Shown here piece after piece: positions 19,269 through 26,410 of a DNA stretch of 64,000 bases (positions are counted from its first letter, which is position 1; every line of letters starts with the position of its first letter). Origin of the DNA: an uncultured Kordia sp. (GTDB taxonomy: Bacteria; Bacteroidota; Bacteroidia; Flavobacteriales; Flavobacteriaceae); contig NZ_CANMEZ010000002.1 of NCBI RefSeq assembly GCF_947496985.1, positions 496,001 through 560,000 of the forward strand, read 5' to 3'. Under the pieces are notes generated by a model. The model worked only from the letters and a program-made list of their open reading frames with translations, was not told the DNA's origin and did not search any database. The position numbers and the translations under genes are program-made.

Positions 19269-19733
19269 TTAAAATGTTACCATAACTTTTGCTTTTACAA
19301 TATCTTTATAAGGTATTTCTTGTTCTTTTTGAACCGTCACTTTACCTTTTCCAATGGGCTTTGGCTCGCGCGCTTTCCATTGTAATTTAATCTTTTCATC
19401 ATCTGCTTCTACCAAAGTACCTTCTACTTTTTTGTTGTCAGCAATGATTACTTCCAATTTTCTATTTACATTTTTCTTGTACTGACGAATGTGTGTTAAT
19501 CCTTCAGAAACTCCCGAAGAATATACTTCCAATGAGAAATCTTCCTCTTCTCTATCTAAATTGTGTTCAATATGACGGCTTACTTTCATACAATCACTAA
19601 GCGTAACTCCATTATCACCATCAATGACAACTACAATTTTGTTTCCCGCTGTAATTTCTTTTGAAATTAGAAACAAAGATGGCTCTTCTGAGAGCACCTC
19701 TTTCAATAAATTATTAACCTTTTCTTTGAACAT
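19269..19733 (-). CDS. rimP: ribosome maturation factor RimP
   Basis: A 154-residue RimP, needed for 30S subunit maturation. The pattern VVVIDGDNGVTLSDC near residues 34-48 and the DFSLEVYSSGVSEGL region near residues 62-76 are the family signatures. It opens the conserved rimP-nusA-infB operon. A hairpin lies only 15 bases before its start codon and may be a regulatory element. Confidence 0.95.
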   Translation of the reverse strand: MFKEKVNNLLKEVLSEEPSLFLISKEITAGNKIVVVIDGDNGVTLSDCMKVSRHIEHNLDREEEDFSLEVYSSGVSEGLTHIRQYKKNVNRKLEVIIADNKKVEGTLVEADDEKIKLQWKAREPKPIGKGKVTVQKEQEIPYKDIVKAKVMVTF

Positions 19734-19748
19734 TTTTTAGTATGAAAA

Positions 19749-19769
19749 GAGGGGACTTAAAGTCCCCTC
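19749..19769. promoter_or_regulatory. hairpin in the rimP leader (possible attenuator)
   Basis: Arms GAGGGGACT and AGTCCCCTC around a 3-base loop, followed on the minus strand by TTTTC and then the rimP start 15 bases further on. There is no upstream minus-strand gene for it to terminate, since the next gene (19897) runs the other way. It could therefore act within the operon leader. It might also be a relic terminator. Confidence 0.5.
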
Positions 19770-19896
19770 ATTTTTATTCTTATCTTCGTACAACGGTGCA
19801 AATATACATAATTTTTCGAATTTTAAAAACTATTCGATCAAAGGATTTTATTTGTAACTTTAGTATTTATCAATATATTAAAATTTCAAGTCTATT

Positions 19897-20718
19897 ATGA
19901 AAAAAATCCTTCTTCCAACCGATTTTTCCGAACAAGCCGAATATGCACTTAAAGTTGCCGCTTCTTTAGCGAAACAAAATAATGCCGAAATTTACTTAAT
20001 GCACATGCTAGAACTTCCTTCACATTTGCTTTCTGGAGATACTAATTTGAACGTTCCTGAGCAGTTATTATTTATGAAGATTGCTAACGAGCGTTTTGAA
20101 AAAACAATGGAAAAAGAATACATGAAAGATGTTACAGTGCATGTCACTGTAGAATCACATAAAGCTTTTGACGGAATTACAGAAGCCATTATCCAACATG
20201 ATATCGACTTGGTTGTTATGGGATCTAGTGGAGCTTCTGGACTGAAAGAGATGTTCATTGGTTCCAATACAGAGAAAGTAGTACGAACTGCAGATGCACC
20301 TGTACTTGTGATTAAGAATGATATTGATGAGTTTAATGTAAATAATTTTGTGTTTGCCTCTGATTTTTCAGAAGATCAAAAACTTGTATTTGAACAAGCC
20401 CTTGATTTTGCAAACAGCTTTAATGCAAAATTACACTTACTTTATGTGAATACTCCAAATCGCTTTGCAAGTACCGCAAAGACAGAGAAAAAGATGAATG
20501 ATTTTATTGCTGATTTTGAAATCCCTAATTTTGAAAAACATATTTATAATGACGACACAATAGAACATGGGATTTTGAATTTTTCCAAGTCTATTGATGC
20601 CGATTTGATCGGAATGAGCACACATGGACGACAAGGTTTGGCACATTTTTTCAACGGAAGTATTAGTGAAGATTTGGTAAATCACGCCATGCGACCTGTG
20701 ATTACGTTTAAGATTTGA
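19897..20718 (+). CDS. tandem universal stress protein (UspA family)
   Basis: A 273-residue protein of two fused Usp domains (about 1-145 and 150-273). The first shows KKILLPTDFSEQAEYALK and the ATP-type loop VMGSSGASGLKEMFIGSNTEKV; the second shows FVFASDFSEDQK and GMSTHGRQGLAHFFNGSISE. Both domains keep the G-x2-G-x8-G(S/T) nucleotide-binding pattern, at least in part. Such tandem Usp proteins are common in Bacteroidota and are linked to stress and energy-limited states; the exact role is unknown. It is a single gene with its own terminator. Confidence 0.92.
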   Translation: MKKILLPTDFSEQAEYALKVAASLAKQNNAEIYLMHMLELPSHLLSGDTNLNVPEQLLFMKIANERFEKTMEKEYMKDVTVHVTVESHKAFDGITEAIIQHDIDLVVMGSSGASGLKEMFIGSNTEKVVRTADAPVLVIKNDIDEFNVNNFVFASDFSEDQKLVFEQALDFANSFNAKLHLLYVNTPNRFASTAKTEKKMNDFIADFEIPNFEKHIYNDDTIEHGILNFSKSIDADLIGMSTHGRQGLAHFFNGSISEDLVNHAMRPVITFKI

Positions 20719-20765
20719 TAATCTTTTAAATTGAAGATTAAATAATTCAAAAATATAAAATATAA

Positions 20766-20797
20766 AAAAATCCCAATCGTAGCTGATTGGGGTTTTT
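20766..20797 (+). terminator. terminator after the usp gene
   Basis: Stem CCCAATC / GATTGGG (20772-20778 and 20785-20791) followed by GTTTTT. The A-run on the left lets it also end the minus-strand exporter operon. Confidence 0.8.
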
Positions 20798-20822
20798 CAT
20801 GACTTCACTTTTTGTTTTACAC

Positions 20823-22217
20823 TTATAAAAGGTTCGCCATAATATTAAATAAACTTGCCTTTGTTTTAAAGTATTTGTTTTCTAAATCAATTGCTTTTAT
20901 GGTGTTCTCTATAAGTTTTGCTTCCCGCGAATTGACAAGAAATAATGAACTTTCTCCCAAGAAAAATTTACGCTCTTCCGCTTGCAACATCACTTCATAA
21001 TCAGCTACTAATTCTTCCGTTAATTGATTTTGTAAGTTATACGACTCTATTTCTTGTGTTACGGCATCAATTTTATTTTTGAGTGTTACACGTGTCGTTG
21101 AGATTTCAAATTCCAAGTCTTGCAGTTTTAGTTTTGCCAAGCGTAAATCTCCGCGTTCTTTTCTTAGAAATAATGGAAAACTTATATTAACACCACTCTT
21201 ATAGTTTGCAGAATTGAACGTTCCTATATTATCGGGCGTTTGTGATAAGAAATTGTATTGTAAATCTATTTGTGGCAGCAACATGTTTTGTTTCAAACGT
21301 TTATTAAGCTGTAAACTTTCATACTTAAAATCTAATGAACGTAATTTTGGATGTGCTTCAACATCAAAACTTTCACTATCAAATCCTGTTACTTTCAACA
21401 CATCATCAATACTAGTTACCGTCTCCACATCTGGATGTATCGTTTCTTTTATTTCTACAGGAGTATTATCATTCAACCATAAAAAATTCGACAATTCTAA
21501 CGACGTTTTTACATACTTGATCCGTGCTTTTTCCAACCCAAGTTTTCGTGTATTAAGTGTCAATCGAGCTTCCAAGGTATCAATAGCTGCTTTTTCTCCT
21601 TCGCGATAGCTTTTCTTTATTCCTTCAAAACGAATGTTTGCATTAGAAAGAAACGAACTGTACACCTGCTTGTTCCTGTAAGCCTTCAACCAATTGAAAT
21701 ACGTCAACGAAGCTTCATATAATATTTCATTAACCAATAACTGTTGATCTGCTTTTGCTTGCTGCGTGAATAGTTTTGCTTGTTTTAGCATTGCCATTCG
21801 CTCATTGATCAGAAACCCTCTTGCCAAAGAAATTGAAACTCCTGCACTATACAACCCATCTGTTGGCACTGAAAATTCAGGGTTTAGAAATTCTCCAGTG
21901 TTTTCTTCAAAGTTCGCTTTGAATTCAATTCCGTACCAAGTTGGGATTTTAAACGTAGCATTTAATTTATCGTAATACTCAGTGTTTTTGAATTTCTTAC
22001 GATCGTAATCAACTTCCAATTTCGGATCAAATGCTCCGCGAGCTTTCAACAATTTAGCTTCACTTTCGTTGATAATCAAGTTTGCTTGTTTCACAATTGG
22101 ATGATATGTTTTTACATACCCCAAATACTCGTTCAATGTCATGATTGAATCTATTGAGTTTTGCGCAAACAGTGTTCCGCTGAAAAGAAATACAATGAGA
22201 TAAAAGTAATTTCGCAT
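20823..22217 (-). CDS. TolC-like outer-membrane efflux protein
   Basis: A 464-residue outer-membrane channel of the TolC family. It has a signal peptide (cleavage near residue 19, LFAQN), long coiled-coil helices (about 160-250 and 350-440) and beta segments such as YNFLSQTPDNIGTF. It is the last gene of the exporter operon, 6 bases after the HlyD-like adaptor. It would form the exit duct of the type I secretion complex. Confidence 0.9.
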   Translation of the reverse strand: MRNYFYLIVFLFSGTLFAQNSIDSIMTLNEYLGYVKTYHPIVKQANLIINESEAKLLKARGAFDPKLEVDYDRKKFKNTEYYDKLNATFKIPTWYGIEFKANFEENTGEFLNPEFSVPTDGLYSAGVSISLARGFLINERMAMLKQAKLFTQQAKADQQLLVNEILYEASLTYFNWLKAYRNKQVYSSFLSNANIRFEGIKKSYREGEKAAIDTLEARLTLNTRKLGLEKARIKYVKTSLELSNFLWLNDNTPVEIKETIHPDVETVTSIDDVLKVTGFDSESFDVEAHPKLRSLDFKYESLQLNKRLKQNMLLPQIDLQYNFLSQTPDNIGTFNSANYKSGVNISFPLFLRKERGDLRLAKLKLQDLEFEISTTRVTLKNKIDAVTQEIESYNLQNQLTEELVADYEVMLQAEERKFFLGESSLFLVNSREAKLIENTIKAIDLENKYFKTKASLFNIMANLL

Positions 22218-22223
22218 GGTATA

Positions 22224-23576
22224 TTATTTCTTCTTTTTTGAATCTTTTTTATTTGTTGGCTGATAGAAGTTTGGCGGAAAACTGTTTAATTGCCTCCACA
22301 ACTCAAACCAAATTGGAACATCATCTAATAAGGCAATTGTTCTTGCTCCTGAACCAACACGAATCGCTTCTGGCCATTTATGATCACTTTCATCTGGTGC
22401 TAATAGTATTCTGTATTTTCCGTTATCACTGATGAAGTTTTCAATAGCCACTACTTCCGCTCCATATGTTCCGTATGACACATTAGGCCAACCGCTGAAT
22501 ACAATTGCAGGCCAACCATCAAATTGCACACGTACTTTTTCACCTATGTGAAGTAATGGCAAGTCGATTGGGCGCACATAACTTTCTACTGCCAACTCAT
22601 ATTTTGACGGCATGATTCCCACCAGTTTTTCTCCTTCTTTGAATGTTTCTCCAATTCCGCCTTTTAATGCTTTATTAATAAATCCGTCTTGCGGTGCTAA
22701 TATGTACAATAATCCATTTCGGACTTTATAGTTTGTGTATTGGTTTTCAAGTTTTGTTACTTGCGCTTCTGTATCGTATTGACTCGATTGCGCTGTAAAC
22801 ATGTTACTCTGCGCTTTGGATATTTTATCTGCATAGGTTGCTTCCGTTCGCGATAATTCTATTTGCGCATTGATTAATTGATTTTTGTTTGCTAGGTATT
22901 TATTTTCTAAAGAGATTAATTTTGCTTGTGTTTCCTGTAATTTCAAACGCTTTTCTTCTACATCCTTTACTGCTTTCAATCCTTCTTTTTGCAAGGTTTC
23001 TGTACGATCGTATCGACGCTTCGCGATTTTTTCATTGATTCGAGCCGCTTCAACATCAATACTATCTCCTTTAATTTTCAACTTCGCCTGCACAAGTTTA
23101 TTTTGCGCTTGTTTTAGCTTTAAGTTTCGCTCATTTTGTAACGCAGCAACTTGCCTTTCCAAAGCACTAATTTTTCCTTTATAAGCAATTACTGAAGATG
23201 ATTTCGCTTTGATTTGATCATTGGTTCGCTCCACTAGCTTATCATCAAAGTAATCACTTTTTATTTCAGATATTTTTAAAATCGTATCTCCTTTTCTTAC
23301 TGAATCACCTTCACGAACATACCATTGCTCTATTCGCCCTGGAATTTGCGATTGAATGGTTTGCGGACGCTGATCTGGCCGTAAAGTTGTCACCTGTCCT
23401 TGCCCAGAAATATTCTGTGTCCAAGGCAAGAATAACACAATAAGCCCTATAACTGCAAACGCTAATAAGAACTTATTAAACTGCTTGTAATATTCTTTTG
23501 TAAAAATCTTTTTACCCGATTTAAATTTGGTAAGATCGACTTTTTTGTTGAGTTGATTATGCGATATATTTAACAT
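22224..23576 (-). CDS. HlyD-family membrane-fusion (periplasmic adaptor) protein
   Basis: A 450-residue periplasmic adaptor with one N-terminal transmembrane helix (about residues 34-52), a biotinyl-lipoyl-like half motif near residues 80-105 (PGRIEQWYVREGDSVRKGD), and a long coiled coil (about 125-280). The second lipoyl half is ILAPQDGFINKALKGGIGE near residue 295. It joins the ABC protein to the outer-membrane channel. It overlaps the end of the ABC gene by 7 bases, so the two are translationally coupled. Confidence 0.92.
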   Translation of the reverse strand: MLNISHNQLNKKVDLTKFKSGKKIFTKEYYKQFNKFLLAFAVIGLIVLFLPWTQNISGQGQVTTLRPDQRPQTIQSQIPGRIEQWYVREGDSVRKGDTILKISEIKSDYFDDKLVERTNDQIKAKSSSVIAYKGKISALERQVAALQNERNLKLKQAQNKLVQAKLKIKGDSIDVEAARINEKIAKRRYDRTETLQKEGLKAVKDVEEKRLKLQETQAKLISLENKYLANKNQLINAQIELSRTEATYADKISKAQSNMFTAQSSQYDTEAQVTKLENQYTNYKVRNGLLYILAPQDGFINKALKGGIGETFKEGEKLVGIMPSKYELAVESYVRPIDLPLLHIGEKVRVQFDGWPAIVFSGWPNVSYGTYGAEVVAIENFISDNGKYRILLAPDESDHKWPEAIRVGSGARTIALLDDVPIWFELWRQLNSFPPNFYQPTNKKDSKKKK

Positions 23577-25240
23577 GCTTTTCGACTTTTAATTTCCCCT
23601 TTTTCTAGCGTTAATGTTCCTCCACAACTTGTTGACCAACGTTCGTTGCTACTAACAACAATTAATGCCCACGGATTTGATGGATCGGTTAAGAAATCAA
23701 TGATTTTATTACTTTCATCAACATTAAACTGATCGAGTGGATCTTCTAGAACTAATATTTTTGGCTTTTTTATAATTGCTCTTGCCAAAACTATTTTTTT
23801 AGAAATGTTATACGAAATTTGTTTTCCTTCAGGATTTAATACCGTTTTTAACCCTTTGGGTTGTTCTTTTATAAACTGTGCTAAGCCAACTTTTTCTAGT
23901 GCCCAAAAAATGGTTTTATCTGAAATATTTTCATTTCCAAAGGATAAATTTTCTCTAATAGTCCCTTCAAATGGTGTTTCTTCTGAAAGCGATAAACCTA
24001 AATGTGATCTGTAATGATTTAAGTGTAAACTTTCCATAGAAAACTTATTTACATAGATACTTCCCGCAGTCGGCTCTACAACCGCAGTAATTAATCGCAA
24101 TAAACTTGATTTTCCCGAACCACTTTCTCCCTGTATTAATATTCTACTTTTTGGAGTTACTTTGAGTGAAATATTTTTTAGAATTGGCTTTTCACGATTT
24201 GACACTTGATAAGACACATTATCCAATTCAATTGCCATTCCTTCTTCATAGCTTGGCATTTCACCTTCTTGCGCTTCTAATTCTTTATCTACTACTTGCC
24301 CAAGTTTCTCTATAGATGTCAACACGTCGTAGAATGATTCGAGTCCAACAATTAATTTTTCAACAGAAGCAATTACCAACAGAATGATAATTTCTGCCGC
24401 TACAAACTGTCCAATGTTCATTTCCTGATTTAACACTAACGCTCCTCCAATTAACAACAAAGAAGCTGTTACTAGCACTTTAAATGAAATCATTTGTATG
24501 AACTGCAACACCAACACACGAAAGTGGCTTTCACGTGCTTTTAAGTAACTTTCAACCAAAGCATCATTCTTTTTCAACGCTAAATTGGTATTTCCTGAAA
24601 GTTTAAAACTTACCATTGTACGAGCTACTTCTTGAATCCAGTGCGCTACTTTATATTTATTTTTAGATTCATCCAAACTTGTTTGCAACCCTTTTTGTGC
24701 TGTGAATTTGAACACAAAATAGATCAAAACCAATAATAGGATTCCAAAAATGATAAAGAACGGATGGTAAAATGATAATAGTATTAATGCAAAAAGTATT
24801 TGCAATAAGGCAGATGGCACATCTATTAATATTTTTGATAGTCCTTTTTGAATTGTAAGTGTATCAAAAAATCTGTTTGCTAACTCTGGCGGATAATAAT
24901 TACGCAGCTCATTCATTTTTATTTTTGGAAAACGATAACTCAATTCAAACGATGCACGCATGAAAATTCGCTGCTGAATTGTTTCAATAATCCGCATTTG
25001 CATCAACTGCAATGCTCCTGAGAAAATAACTCCTAAGGTTACCAGCACAACTAATACAATCCAAGAAGTTGAAATTTGCGCCCCCTGTATTAAGTTTATA
25101 ATTGACTGAATTCCAAGCGGCAAGGATAGCGCTACGATTCCTGCAAAAATAGCATAATACAATATTTGAAAAATATCTTTTTTCTCTAATTGTAGTAAAC
25201 CAACAAAACGTTGCCAAGGTGTTAATTGAGTTTTTTCCAT
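23570..25240 (-). CDS. ABC transporter (permease-ATPase fusion) with atypical ATPase motifs
   Basis: A 556-residue half-transporter: six transmembrane helices (residues about 20-315), then a nucleotide-binding domain (330-550). There is no N-terminal C39 peptidase domain. Walker A is good (GESGSGKSS near residue 375). The signature motif, normally LSGGQ, reads ISYNI. Walker B reads LVLED where LxLDE is normal, so Asp and Glu are swapped. The switch histidine position reads VVSSNERW, with no His. ATP binding looks intact but hydrolysis chemistry may differ, or this may be a lineage-specific variant of the family. With HlyD and TolC-like partners it forms a type I exporter; the cargo is not encoded next to it. 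Confidence 0.9.
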   Translation of the reverse strand: MEKTQLTPWQRFVGLLQLEKKDIFQILYYAIFAGIVALSLPLGIQSIINLIQGAQISTSWIVLVVLVTLGVIFSGALQLMQMRIIETIQQRIFMRASFELSYRFPKIKMNELRNYYPPELANRFFDTLTIQKGLSKILIDVPSALLQILFALILLSFYHPFFIIFGILLLVLIYFVFKFTAQKGLQTSLDESKNKYKVAHWIQEVARTMVSFKLSGNTNLALKKNDALVESYLKARESHFRVLVLQFIQMISFKVLVTASLLLIGGALVLNQEMNIGQFVAAEIIILLVIASVEKLIVGLESFYDVLTSIEKLGQVVDKELEAQEGEMPSYEEGMAIELDNVSYQVSNREKPILKNISLKVTPKSRILIQGESGSGKSSLLRLITAVVEPTAGSIYVNKFSMESLHLNHYRSHLGLSLSEETPFEGTIRENLSFGNENISDKTIFWALEKVGLAQFIKEQPKGLKTVLNPEGKQISYNISKKIVLARAIIKKPKILVLEDPLDQFNVDESNKIIDFLTDPSNPWALIVVSSNERWSTSCGGTLTLEKGEIKSRKAC

Positions 25241-25314
25241 GTTTTTATATTAAAAAATGTTATTTTTTGTGATGAAAAATTCTTTTCTACACACTATTTT
25301 AATATTTACGAACG

Positions 25315-25337
25315 CAAATATAATAGTATTACTATTA
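25315..25337 (-). promoter_or_regulatory. exporter operon promoter with inverted-repeat operator and shared 15-bp motif
   Basis: On the minus strand a perfect -7 box TATATTTG (25315-25322) is overlapped by a 7-3-7 inverted repeat, TAATAGT-AAT-ACTATTA (25321-25337). The segment 25319-25333 is identical to 15 bases upstream of the orphan peptide gene (2668-2682). A regulator binding here would cover the -7 to -33 region. Confidence 0.5.
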
Positions 25338-25448
25338 ACTTAGCGTATCAAAGTATTAATATTAACATTAAATTAATTTATAGTATTGATTAACAATAGC
25401 TTATTAAAGCTCATTTTTGCAAAATTTTAACAAATAAATCATGTAGAA

Positions 25449-25565
25449 ATGGGAATAGCCTTTAATTCTTATCAAAGAGTCTCTAAATATTTGGCTTTAA
25501 ACCATTTAATTGAAAGAATAAAAAAATACATTCAAGTACAACCAAGCTATATGCGTAAATACTAA
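25449..25565 (+). CDS. possible 38-residue small protein
   Basis: An ATG-started frame in the long gap, encoding a basic, amphipathic peptide (opens MGIAFNSYQRVSKYLALNH, ends YMRKY). Composition is more protein-like than random A/T-rich frames, with few of the Phe/Leu/Asn/Lys runs expected of spurious ones. There is no recognised family, promoter or terminator, so it could equally be a gene remnant. Confidence 0.25.
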   Translation: MGIAFNSYQRVSKYLALNHLIERIKKYIQVQPSYMRKY

Positions 25566-25802
25566 AAAAGATTTCAGAGTGAATTCAATACATTTAGAAA
25601 TAAAAAAATGCTTTTTTTTCGGTAAAACGCGCAACATGAACTACCCACTCTTACCGCTCTCACATATTTACGTAAACAAAAAAAATCGCTATCGAATGAT
25701 CGGGATTTTTTACTGTTATTCCATTTGGGCTTATTTCTACAAATACGCAATATAAATTTCTCACCTAAAAATCATCCTGAATACCAACATATTAGAAATA
25801 AA

Positions 25803-25833
25803 AAAAGCTCCTTTCGTATCGAAAGGAGCTTTT
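25803..25833 (-). terminator. terminator of tRNA-Gln
   Basis: Perfect 14-bp arms AAAAGCTCCTTTCG / CGAAAGGAGCTTTT around TAT, just after the tRNA on the minus strand and followed there by a T-run. Confidence 0.85.
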
Positions 25834-25835
25834 CG

Positions 25836-25908
25836 TTGGCCTACTAGGGCTCGAACCTAGACTCTTCTGGACCAAAACCAGACGTGTTGCCAGTTACACC
25901 ATAGGCCA
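25836..25908 (-). tRNA. tRNA-Gln (anticodon TTG)
   Basis: On the minus strand a full cloverleaf begins TGGCCTA and ends TAGGCCA plus discriminator A, so the acceptor stem pairs perfectly over 7 bases. The anticodon arm TCTGG-TTTTGGT-CCAGA gives anticodon TTG. The T arm contains GGTTCGAGCC. CCA is not encoded. It is a single tRNA with its own terminator. Confidence 0.95.
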
Positions 25909-25967
25909 ATGCTGTAATGCGGATGCAAATTTAAAACAAAGTTTGAAATGACCAAAGGTTTTTTAAA

Positions 25968-26003
25968 AAAAACGAGATAAATTTTAAAATTCATCTCGTT
26001 TTT
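25968..26003 (-). terminator. terminator downstream of a decayed peptide frame
   Basis: Stem AAAAACGAGAT / ATCTCGTTTTT with a 14-base loop. On the minus strand it comes 15 bases after the stop codon of the peptide remnant at 26019-26144, which suggests a former transcription unit. Confidence 0.65.
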
Positions 26004-26018
26004 AGAATTTAGCTTACT

Positions 26019-26144
26019 TTAAATAACTGCTTCACAACCTTTTGATTTAAGAACGGTTGGGTTCAGACAATTAATCTCTATTTTCACTTTACAATAAATT
26101 GGAGTTGTTTTACAATGAGTCTCAGAATCTCTAAGTCCATTTCC
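26019..26144 (-). pseudogene. possible decayed cysteine-containing peptide gene
   Basis: An open minus-strand frame of 41 codons without a usable start. It begins GNGLRDSETHCKTT and continues with cysteines in PIYCKV, INCLN and KGCEA before its stop. In a different frame about 45-65 bases upstream is MKKQLKKEY followed by stops, which resembles the start of a peptide leader. Together with the terminator just downstream this looks like a small GG-type peptide gene broken by stops and a frameshift. It is a weak call based on resemblance to the intact peptide genes elsewhere in the window. Confidence 0.3.
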
Positions 26145-26410
26145 TCATCATTGTACTTTTTATTATATTTAAATTATTAATACTCTTTTTTTAATTGCTT
26201 TTTCATAAATATTTATTTTGATCCGAATAATAAACAAGTATACTATTTGACATCATTATGAGTTTTATTGAATTCGCTAACGCGACAAATATTTGACAAG
26301 CATCTAATTTTAAAACTTTTATATTGATTTTATTAAGCTTTTCTAAAAAAATAGAGTTCCTAAATGATAAATTCTTAAATTCGCCGTTAGTCTTAATTAA
26401 ATGAACATTC

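Larger units (their letters stand above)
25241..25835. other. gene-poor intergenic stretch
   Basis: About 600 A/T-rich bases between the exporter operon and tRNA-Gln. They hold the exporter promoter, one doubtful small frame (25449-25565), a decayed terminator-like repeat at about 25678-25711 (one good arm GATCGGGATTTTTT, the other with two mismatches), and the tRNA terminator. I see no other gene. Confidence 0.6.

Noticed and set aside
23570-25240. The exporter as a peptidase-containing (C39) bacteriocin transporter.
   Set aside because: The protein starts directly with the membrane domain; no Cys/His protease domain is present, so leader cleavage must be done by another protein if it exports GG peptides.
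25636-25755. A 39-codon plus-strand frame starting MNYPLLPLSH.
   Set aside because: It runs through the decayed terminator-like repeat, has no start context or family, and looks like chance in a long gap.
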